Shown piece after piece: positions 1 to 5,460 of a stretch of 6,380 bases of DNA; the stretch's first letter is position 1, and each line of letters starts with the position of its first letter. The position numbers were made by a program, and so were the translations under genes. Source of the DNA: Bryobacterales bacterium (GTDB lineage Bacteria; Acidobacteriota; Terriglobia; Bryobacterales; Bryobacteraceae). The notes under the pieces were generated by a model. The model was given only the letters and a program-made list of their open reading frames with translations. It was not told the origin of the DNA and did no database searches. The stretch is from NCBI GenBank assembly GCA_003139735.1, contig PLGA01000453.1, forward strand, positions 2,094-8,473, in the 5' to 3' direction.

Positions 1-497
1 CCGGGAATCAGGAAATCGATGTAGCGCGATCCCGGTTCGCGCACCGGGCGGTCGCTCGACGCCACCGGGTCGGCTCGCCCGGCGGCGCGCTGGATGGCGG
101 CGTCCGCCAGCATGCGGGCGGTGCGGCCCTCGGGGTTGGTGTCGTCGTATCGGTACACCACCGCTCCGCCGGGGCCCGGTTCGGCCAGCAGCGAAATCTT
201 CCCGGCGCGCAGCGCTTCCTCCGCGGCGGACGCGGATAACTGCCTCACGTTGAGAAGCTTATCCCGTCCGAGCGCGTCGGCCAGGGAACGCGTCACGGCG
301 GCCACCGGAAGCACGTCCGCCGGGCGGTTGCGGAAAGCGATTCCCAGCCCCGCGGCCAGCAGAATGGGAAAGACGAAGACCCAGAACAGCGCCTCGGGTT
401 CTCTCAGGAACTCGCGAAACCGCACCAAAGTCAATTGGACCAGGGGATGGTCCATGGGGGCCTCCCGGCGCACCGCCGTTACGGCCAGGTCACTCAT
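1..497 (-). CDS. ABC-2-type transporter permease, N-terminal part (cut by window edge)
   Basis: Membrane subunit of an ABC exporter, presumably pairing with the ATPase encoded just upstream. About 165 codons are present and the frame is open to the left edge, so the C-terminal membrane domain is missing. My translation begins MSDLAVTAVRREAPMDHPLV. It has a cytoplasmic amphipathic start (LTLVRFREFLREPEALFW, about residues 22-39), a first membrane helix at about residues 37-56 (FWVFVFPILLAAGLGIAF), then a periplasmic domain of about 100 residues, ending at GSRYIDFLIPG, which in ABC-2 permeases precedes the next membrane helices. The start at 497 overlaps the ATPase stop by 8 bases (ATGAGTGA), suggesting translational coupling, and has GGGAGG at 508-513 with a 10-base spacer. 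A second start, Met15 at 455, has GGGAGG at 461-466 with a 5-base spacer and gives the more family-like N terminus MDHPLVQL. Family call is firm; substrate is unknown. Confidence 0.88.
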   Translation of the reverse strand, partial: MSDLAVTAVRREAPMDHPLVQLTLVRFREFLREPEALFWVFVFPILLAAGLGIAFRNRPADVLPVAAVTRSLADALGRDKLLNVRQLSASAAEEALRAGKISLLAEPGPGGAVVYRYDDTNPEGRTARMLADAAIQRAAGRADPVASSDRPVREPGSRYIDFLIP

Positions 498-1434
498 CGC
501 GCAGATGCCTCCCGGTCAGGGCCACGAAAACGTCTTCCAGGGAAGCCGAGTGGGTGCGCAGCTCGGTGAGCGGAACACCCTGCCGGGTCAGCTCGTCGAG
601 CAGGGCGGGCACGGCGCGATGCAGTTCGGTCACCTGCATCCGCAGCGCGCCGTTATCCTCCCGAACGTCGCGGACGCCATCCAGGCGGGTCAGAGGCGCC
701 GCATCGAAAGCCCGCCCCGAACCGCCCGTCGAAAACTCGACCAGGTGTTCCACGCCAATCGAGGCGATCAATTCGCGGGGCGTGCCCATGGCGATGGTCT
801 TGCCGCGATCCACGATGGCCACGCGCTCGCAGAGCCTCTCGGCTTCCTCCATGTAATGCGTGGTCAGCAGAATGGTTCGGCCCGCGGACTTGAACCGTTC
901 GATCAAATCCCAAAGCTGGCGGCGCGCTTGCGGGTCGAGACCCGTGGTGGGTTCGTCGAGAAACAGCAAATCCGGATCGCCGACCAGGGCGCAAGCCAGC
1001 GCCAGCCGCTGCTTCTGTCCGCCGGAAAGGGCCCCCACGCGGGCCTTCCGCTTCTCTTCGAGCTGCACCAAGGCAATGACTTCGGCGGGCTCCGGCCCGC
1101 GGCGGAAGAAGCTGCGAAACAGGCGGATGGTTTCGGCCACCGTCAACTTATCGGAAAGCTGGGTTTCCTGCAACTGAATGCCGAGCCGCTGGCGCAGTTC
1201 GGCGGCATCGGAAATCCAGCGCATGCCGAGCAACTCGACGTCGCCCGAATCGGCGGGCGTGAGCCCCTCGCAGATTTCCATGGTGGTGGTTTTCCCGGCG
1301 CCGTTCGGTCCTAGCAGGCCAAAGCACTCGCCGGGCCACACCTCCAACCCGAGGTCGTCGACGGCCACCACGTCTTTGTAGGCTTTCCGGAGATGACTAA
1401 CCCGCAGTGCGGCCCCCGGCAAGGGCGAGGACAT
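490..1434 (-). CDS. ABC transporter ATP-binding protein (ABC-2 exporter type, 314 aa)
   Basis: Cytoplasmic ATPase powering an ABC-2 export system. All catalytic motifs are present in order: Walker A GPNGAGKT (42-49), Q-loop region GIQLQE (85-90), signature LSGGQKQR (136-143), Walker B LLFLDEP (156-162) with catalytic Glu161, D-loop GLD (165-167) and the switch histidine in TTHYMEEAE (His193). After about residue 225 comes an extra C-terminal domain, ending in SLEDVFVALTGRHLRDE; the SLEDVF-LTGR signature is typical of drug, polyketide or lipid-export ATPases of the CcmA/DrrA class. At 314 residues it is full length for that class. The ATG at 1434 lies 4 bases after the stop of the upstream small gene; an AGGA overlaps that stop but is only 2 bases from the ATG, so coupled translation is likely. 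The downstream permease overlaps it by 8 bases. It looks intact and functional. The transported substrate cannot be read from the sequence. Confidence 0.96.
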   Translation of the reverse strand: MSSPLPGAALRVSHLRKAYKDVVAVDDLGLEVWPGECFGLLGPNGAGKTTTMEICEGLTPADSGDVELLGMRWISDAAELRQRLGIQLQETQLSDKLTVAETIRLFRSFFRRGPEPAEVIALVQLEEKRKARVGALSGGQKQRLALACALVGDPDLLFLDEPTTGLDPQARRQLWDLIERFKSAGRTILLTTHYMEEAERLCERVAIVDRGKTIAMGTPRELIASIGVEHLVEFSTGGSGRAFDAAPLTRLDGVRDVREDNGALRMQVTELHRAVPALLDELTRQGVPLTELRTHSASLEDVFVALTGRHLRDE

Positions 1435-1438
1435 AATC

Positions 1439-1696
1439 CTATCGTTGGCTCTTTCCGTTGGTGTGCTCGGCGGTGATGGCGCGGATCAGGCCATCCAGGT
1501 TCGTTTCGATGCGCGTCATGCGGGCGTCGGCGGCGCTGACGTACTGGCTGACCGATTCGGTGAGGACCCGCAATGTATCCTGGTTGCGGGTCTGAGCTTC
1601 AATCAGGCCCCCGATGGCTGCTTGGAGGGCGAGCTGGGACTCGGCCAACGCTTGCAGGGAACCCTCGATGCGCTGAAATCGATCCTCCGGCGTCAT
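1439..1696 (-). CDS. small predicted coiled-coil protein (85 aa) leading the ABC operon
   Basis: Unrecognised function. The predicted product starts MTPEDRFQRIEGSLQALAES and is almost wholly helical, with heptad-like spacing of Leu, Ile and Val from about residue 7 to 74 and a short charged tail ending GKSQR. A related helical stretch appears twice (FQRIEGSLQALAES, 7-20, and MTRIETNLDGLIRA, 60-73), suggesting a repeated helix unit. There is no signal peptide, membrane segment or cysteine, so it is probably a cytoplasmic oligomerising protein. A longer frame reaches 1798, but the ATG at 1696 is preferred: it is preceded by AGGAAGGAG (1708-1716 on the minus strand, 11-base spacer), and the extra 34 residues would run across a G8 tract and the divergent promoter region. 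I associate similar MTPEDRF-type short proteins with Acidobacteriota. It is tightly packed against the ATPase gene (4-base gap), so it is co-transcribed with it, but whether it touches the transporter is unknown. Confidence 0.72.
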   Translation of the reverse strand: MTPEDRFQRIEGSLQALAESQLALQAAIGGLIEAQTRNQDTLRVLTESVSQYVSAADARMTRIETNLDGLIRAITAEHTNGKSQR

Positions 1697-1707
1697 GGCA
1701 ATTCCAT

Positions 1708-1716
1708 CTCCTTCCT
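1708..1716 (-). promoter_or_regulatory. Shine-Dalgarno of the coiled-coil gene
   Basis: AGGAAGGAG on the minus strand, a strong purine-rich match to the 16S anti-Shine-Dalgarno, ends 11 bases before the ATG at 1696. The spacer is slightly long, but this is the strongest ribosome-binding site in the window and it decides the start in favour of the 85-residue protein over the 119-residue frame. Confidence 0.6.
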
Positions 1717-1739
1717 CGATGATACACCCCCCCCGCAGT

Positions 1740-1760
1740 AGGGTCGGAAGACCCTCTTCC
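1740..1760. other. two overlapping, mutually exclusive hairpins in the divergent gap
   Basis: On the plus strand AGGGTC-GGAA-GACCCT (1740-1755) forms a perfect 6-bp stem with a GNRA-type GGAA loop. GGAAGA-CCC-TCTTCC (1746-1760) forms a second perfect 6-bp stem that uses part of the same bases, so only one can form at a time. Both can also form from the minus strand. They sit between the diverging starts at 1696 and 1781, next to a C8 run at 1727-1734. Possible roles are an operator palindrome, a leader RNA switch, or chance; the sequence alone does not decide. Confidence 0.45.
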
Positions 1761-1780
1761 AATGATAGAATGGTTCCGCT

Positions 1781-2254
1781 TTGAACCTTCGCCTCCAAGC
1801 TCTACGACAATGCTTCCCGGCGGCCCTTCTTCTGGCCGCGCTTTCCGTTTCCGCCCTCCCGGCGCAAGACCTTCCGGACGGACCGGCCAAGAGCGATCTG
1901 AAGGTGGTATGCACCAAGTGTCACGACCTGAACCAGGTGATCGCGCGGCGGCGCACCGCGGTGGATTGGGGCATGACCGTCGATAAGATGATCACCCAAG
2001 GGGCCCAGGCCACCGACGCCCAGTTCAGCGCAATCCTGGATTACCTGATCGCGAACTTTCGCAAGCCGATCAACGTGAACCAGGCATCCGCAAAGAGTCT
2101 TGAAGACGAATTGGAACTCACCACGACCGAAGCCGAAGTCATTGTCGCGTACCGCGAGCGAAACGCGGCCTTCAAATCGCTGGACGATCTGAAAAAAGTC
2201 CCCGGATTGGACCCCAAGAAAGTGGATGCCGCCAAGGACTGGGTTGCGTTCTAG
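1781..2254 (+). CDS. exported c-type haem (CxxCH) plus ComEA-like helix-hairpin-helix protein
   Basis: A 157-residue protein joining two modules. Residues 1-28 form a signal peptide (basic start, hydrophobic core AALLLAALSVSAL, likely cleavage after ALPA), placing it in the periplasm. Residues 36-95 look like a small class I cytochrome c: VCTKCHDL holds the haem-attachment motif C44-T-K-C47-H48, followed by a W..MTVDKMITQGAQATD segment in which Met70 (or Met65) could be the sixth haem ligand, and a helix ILDYLIANF. Residues 97-157 resemble the ComEA/Tex helix-hairpin-helix domain: INVNQAS, then ELTTTEAEVIVAYRERN, then FKSLDDLKKVPGLDPKKVD, a fold that usually binds DNA without sequence preference. 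The start is TTG: an in-frame TAG lies at 1766 and no ATG occurs before Met65, while the TTG gives a good signal peptide. No clear Shine-Dalgarno is seen. Likely roles are periplasmic electron transfer or DNA handling in uptake; the function is inferred only. Confidence 0.87.
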   Translation: MNLRLQALRQCFPAALLLAALSVSALPAQDLPDGPAKSDLKVVCTKCHDLNQVIARRRTAVDWGMTVDKMITQGAQATDAQFSAILDYLIANFRKPINVNQASAKSLEDELELTTTEAEVIVAYRERNAAFKSLDDLKKVPGLDPKKVDAAKDWVAF

Positions 2255-2255
2255 T

Positions 2256-2280
2256 GTGGAGCGGCCTTCGCCCGCTCCAC
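2256..2280. terminator. perfect 9-bp hairpin between convergent genes, possible bidirectional terminator or dispersed palindrome
   Basis: GTGGAGCGG (2256-2264), a 7-base loop, then CCGCTCCAC (2272-2280) form a perfect GC-rich stem starting two bases after the upstream stop codon. A weaker 5-bp stem, AGCGC-CGG-GCGCT, follows at 2284-2296. Neither strand shows the T-run of a classical intrinsic terminator, so it may be a non-canonical terminator, an mRNA 3' end stabiliser for either gene, or one copy of a genome-wide intergenic palindrome family. Confidence 0.45.
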
Positions 2281-2304
2281 GGGAGCGCCGGGCGCTTCTG
2301 AAGG

Positions 2305-5300
2305 CTAGAAGGTGATCCGCAGGGCCACCTGGCCGGTGCGGGCGTTGGTTCCGTTGACCAAGCCGTAGGATTCGTTACCCACGCCCAGGCCCGGCGCCAC
2401 CTTCAAAATGCCGCCGCTCGCGGTATAGGCGATGCTGTTGACCGAGGTATTGAACTGCGTGTTGGCCACGTTGTAGGCCTCAAACATCAGTTGCGCCCGC
2501 GCCCGCTCACCGAATCGCAGCGTTCGCGACAGGCGCGCGTTCACGACGAACATAGGCGCCGGACGCAGGCTTGCGATCTGGTTGAATGGGACCCGGTCCC
2601 AACCGCCCGAGCCGTTGAGCGAGCTGGTATAGGCCATGGGCGATCCGGAGGCTTGCTGGCCAATGACCATGACCTGCTCCGTTTCCGGCAGCCCGCTGGC
2701 CGCGGTGGCGACGCCGGAGAGGTCCCACCCGCTGAACAGATGCCGCGCAATGGGAAAGACGCCGGCGGATACGGTGGGCTGCCATGTCCAACTCAATACG
2801 GCGCGATGCCGCTGGTCCGTCGCCGAACTGCCCTTATCGGCGCCGGGGGCCCCGGGCACGCTGTTAATCCCCGCAACGCCGTAAGGCGAATAGCCGGCAT
2901 CGTCCGTGGCGTGCGCCCAGGTATAGACCGCCTGGAAATTGAGCGCGCCCATGCGCTTCTCCAATTGCAGCGTCATCGCGTCGCGCGAAAACGTGGAACT
3001 GCTTTCCATTTCGTAAATCCGGGAATAATCCAAGTTGGACTTCTGGGCATAGACCGGCGTGGCGTAGCTGCCTGAAGGGACCCCGTAGATGTTATCGATG
3101 GTGTACGTCACGACCCTTTGGTTGGAGAGTCCCGTCACGGGGTTGGTGGTAACCGGTAGATTCGTGTCGTTCAGAGTCCACAGACGCTGCCCGCGAGTGG
3201 CAAGCAGGCTCACGGTGAGAGTCGTGTCCTTCGATAGGAGCTTCTCCATGGAGGCGGTGGCCTCAGTGGCGCGGGGGTTGCGCAGCTTCTGGTACGCGTA
3301 CAGCACGCTCGGGACGCCCGCGGGGGTGCTTGTGGCGGAGGAGTATATGGTGGGGAAAATCGGCGCGCCGGTCTGAGTCGGCGTCGCAAGGATGCTCTCC
3401 AGGTTCTCGTCGCTTCCCTGCATCATCGCATCGAGAGCCTGACCCGGATAAGGGGCGAAATACCAGCCGTACCCGCCGCGGAAGACCGTGCGCGCGCTGC
3501 GGGCGTATGCCAGGCCGGCTCGTGGGCCGCCATCGACGTTGGGCGACGAGATCAGACCCGTCCTGTAATCCACGGGATTGGTCGCAGTAGGGGTAGGCGG
3601 CATGGGCTTCTCGTAACGCGCGCCCACGGTAACGGTCAGCCGGGGAAAAACCCGCCAGGTGTCCTGCGCAAACCCTGCCGCTTCCGACAGGCGCTGCGTG
3701 CGGATCGGATTGCCGAATTGCTGGGTGTAGCTTGTGTAGGTCTTGCGGCCCACGGTGATGCCGCTGAAGTCCTGCGCGAAGGCGCCTAAGGAGTTGTAAT
3801 CGTACGTGCCGCCGGAAAAGATCTGGTTCATGGAGTCTTCGACACTGGAAAAGTCGCCGCCGAACTGAATCACTTGAGTGTTGAAGGCTTTGCTGAAGGT
3901 ATCCGAGTACTCGCGCCGCCGTTCGTCCGGGTAGGTGAACGGATAGCCCTGAGCGGCGCCTATCTCGGTGCCCGCGATCTCGATGGAGAGCGGGCCGGTA
4001 GTCTTCGGGTTCAAGCCCCTATCGGGGGTTCCGGTCAAGTCGTCCCTGGTCCAGCTCGCGCGCAGCTCATTCACCGTGGTCGCATGAGGCGTGCCCACCC
4101 AAGAGGCTCTCAAGTAACGCGAATCCTCCCTCACATTGCCGTTGTCCCCGAGCAGCGAGCCATCCGTGGACACGGCCTCGCTCTGCGCCCCGTTCGGCGA
4201 AAGCCACCTGGAGCCGTTGCCCTCGAAGCTGAACGTGTTGCGGTCGCTCTTGCGGTAATCGATCTTAGCCAAGGCCACGCCGGAGTGCGAGGTGCGGGGC
4301 ACAATCACATTCATGCGCGACTGAATGAACTTGGCGGCGTTCGCGCACTGGGTGAGCGTGGCCGTGCAATTCGACGGCAAAACGAAGGACCCCGTCGGGT
4401 CGGCGATAAGGGGATTGGTGATGCGGTTGTAGCCCTCGAAATGGCCGTCCAACAATTCGTAATTCGCGAAGAAGAACAGCTTGTTGCGGAAGATGGGGCC
4501 GCCAATGCTGAGGCCGCCCTGGTGCTGGTGTTCCGCGGGCTTGAACCCCGCGGCGTAGCGGTCGGCCGCCGCCAGCGACCCGTCGCGCCAGAAGTCGTAC
4601 GCGTCTCCGTGATAGCCGCTTGCTCCGCTGCGCGTCGCCACATCGGCGATGCCGCTAAAAGCGCCGGGAAAGACGCCTGGATAACCGTTCGAGAGCACCT
4701 GCACCGCCTGGATTGCATCCTGCGAAATCCGGTCGGGAGCTACCGTGCCCGGATTGAAAGTATTGCCGGCCGTGACGCCGTCGATGAGGAGGTAAGGCGG
4801 GGACGTTGGACTCTGGAAAACGGGATTGAAAGCTCCTACCGGCGGCGCGAGAATAGTCACCGCATCCCAGCGCAGATCGCCCGAGGGAAGTTCGGCCAGC
4901 AGCCGCGGGCCGACCAGCTCGTTAACGCCCATTCTTGTGGTGTCCAGGACGGGCAGCACGGAACTGGCCTCGACGTGCGCGGCGGGTGCCTGAGGACTCA
5001 GGGGAATTCTAAAACTCAGCGGCTGGCCAAGCGGCACTTCGAAGGTCCCGGTTTCCCAATTGGCGAATCCCGTCCTGGTCAGTTTCAGGGTGTAGCCGTC
5101 CGCGGGAACCAGCCCGGAGATAGCGAATATGCCGTCGTCGCTGGTCATGAACGTGCGTTCGATGCCCATCTTCGCGTTCGTCAGGATCACCTTCGTATCG
5201 GGTATCCCTTCGCCGTAAGCGTCGACCACCGCCCCCTGCACCGATCCGAACCCCGGCGTCGACTGTGCCCACGCGCTGGCGCATCCCAAGACCGCCCACA

Positions 5301-5331
5301 GAAAAAGAGTAAGAGTGAATGTTCTTCGCAT
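2305..5331 (-). CDS. TonB-dependent receptor with carboxypeptidase-regulatory-like N domain (Oar-like, 1008 aa)
   Basis: Outer-membrane 22-strand-type barrel predicted to import a ligand with energy from TonB/ExbBD. Residues 1-22 form a signal peptide with likely cleavage after AWA. Residues 28-112 form a beta-sandwich carboxypeptidase-regulatory-like domain (VQGAVVDAYGEGIPDTKVIL, then DGIFAISGLVPADGYTLKL). Residues about 120-235 are the plug, with LLIDGVTAGN (181-190) and a VQVLSNGYPGVFPGAFSG segment. The rest is barrel, opening with GGLSIGGPIFRNKLFFFANYE (272-292), carrying the family-like SSATDQRHRAVLSW motif near residue 840, and ending VALRITF with the C-terminal Phe expected for barrel insertion. 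The length suits acidobacterial members of the family. No TonB box is obvious to me. The mature protein has only two cysteines, C322 and C329. The ATG at 5331 has only a weak upstream TAAAAG and no strong ribosome site. The gene stands alone with no SusD-like, TonB or ligand-processing gene beside it, so the substrate is unknown; complex carbohydrate or peptide ligands are a guess. Confidence 0.95.
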   Translation of the reverse strand: MRRTFTLTLFLWAVLGCASAWAQSTPGFGSVQGAVVDAYGEGIPDTKVILTNAKMGIERTFMTSDDGIFAISGLVPADGYTLKLTRTGFANWETGTFEVPLGQPLSFRIPLSPQAPAAHVEASSVLPVLDTTRMGVNELVGPRLLAELPSGDLRWDAVTILAPPVGAFNPVFQSPTSPPYLLIDGVTAGNTFNPGTVAPDRISQDAIQAVQVLSNGYPGVFPGAFSGIADVATRSGASGYHGDAYDFWRDGSLAAADRYAAGFKPAEHQHQGGLSIGGPIFRNKLFFFANYELLDGHFEGYNRITNPLIADPTGSFVLPSNCTATLTQCANAAKFIQSRMNVIVPRTSHSGVALAKIDYRKSDRNTFSFEGNGSRWLSPNGAQSEAVSTDGSLLGDNGNVREDSRYLRASWVGTPHATTVNELRASWTRDDLTGTPDRGLNPKTTGPLSIEIAGTEIGAAQGYPFTYPDERRREYSDTFSKAFNTQVIQFGGDFSSVEDSMNQIFSGGTYDYNSLGAFAQDFSGITVGRKTYTSYTQQFGNPIRTQRLSEAAGFAQDTWRVFPRLTVTVGARYEKPMPPTPTATNPVDYRTGLISSPNVDGGPRAGLAYARSARTVFRGGYGWYFAPYPGQALDAMMQGSDENLESILATPTQTGAPIFPTIYSSATSTPAGVPSVLYAYQKLRNPRATEATASMEKLLSKDTTLTVSLLATRGQRLWTLNDTNLPVTTNPVTGLSNQRVVTYTIDNIYGVPSGSYATPVYAQKSNLDYSRIYEMESSSTFSRDAMTLQLEKRMGALNFQAVYTWAHATDDAGYSPYGVAGINSVPGAPGADKGSSATDQRHRAVLSWTWQPTVSAGVFPIARHLFSGWDLSGVATAASGLPETEQVMVIGQQASGSPMAYTSSLNGSGGWDRVPFNQIASLRPAPMFVVNARLSRTLRFGERARAQLMFEAYNVANTQFNTSVNSIAYTASGGILKVAPGLGVGNESYGLVNGTNARTGQVALRITF

Positions 5332-5460
5332 GGCTTTTAGGCGTCAAAAATAGGACCCGGATAACCGTAAAGATGGATTCGTCGTTGAACCGTTATGACC
5401 GATTCTAGCTCGCCGCGCGGCATTCCCGCTAGACTGTGCCGCCATCGCTACAATGTGGTC
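5332..5460. promoter_or_regulatory. divergent intergenic region between the receptor and TolC-family genes
   Basis: This 129-base gap must hold the promoters of both flanking genes, since they point away from each other. It is less GC-rich at its receptor end than the coding sequence around it. No convincing paired -35/-10 promoter was found for the leftward receptor gene. AACCGT occurs twice in direct orientation (5363-5368 and 5388-5393), 25 bases apart, which is weak evidence for a regulator site. A -10-like TACAAT for the rightward gene is listed separately. Confidence 0.5.
5449..5454 (+). promoter_or_regulatory. candidate -10 element for the TolC-family gene
   Basis: TACAAT differs from the sigma-70 consensus TATAAT at one base. 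It ends six bases before the ATG at 5461, so the expected transcription start falls on the A of that ATG, giving a leaderless message. This agrees with the lack of any Shine-Dalgarno before the start. No matching -35 hexamer is visible 16-18 bases upstream, so confidence is limited. Confidence 0.35.

Noticed and set aside
94..1314. Long rightward open frame (406 codons) across the ABC genes
   Set aside because: It is antisense to the clear permease and ATPase frames, rich in Arg, Gly and Ser with no recognisable domain, and crosses both genes; a typical shadow frame in high-GC DNA.
1697..1798. Extended 119-residue start for the coiled-coil gene
   Set aside because: The added residues read through a G8 tract and the paired hairpins, overlap the start of the divergent gene, and are not helical like the rest; the ATG at 1696 has a strong ribosome site.
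2835..2865. GC-rich near-palindrome around GGGGCCCC inside the receptor gene
   Set aside because: It is explained by Gly/Pro/Ala codons of the PGAPGADKG segment and is not a perfect inverted repeat.
3874..5340. Rightward 488-codon open frame opposite the receptor gene
   Set aside because: It mirrors the codon pattern of the TonB-dependent receptor on the other strand, shows no domain, signal peptide or ribosome site of note, and its translation looks like low-complexity Arg/Gly/Val-rich sequence.
5395..5460. Upstream in-frame ATG for the TolC-family gene
   Set aside because: It would put 22 Ser/Arg-rich residues before a good signal peptide and has no Shine-Dalgarno.
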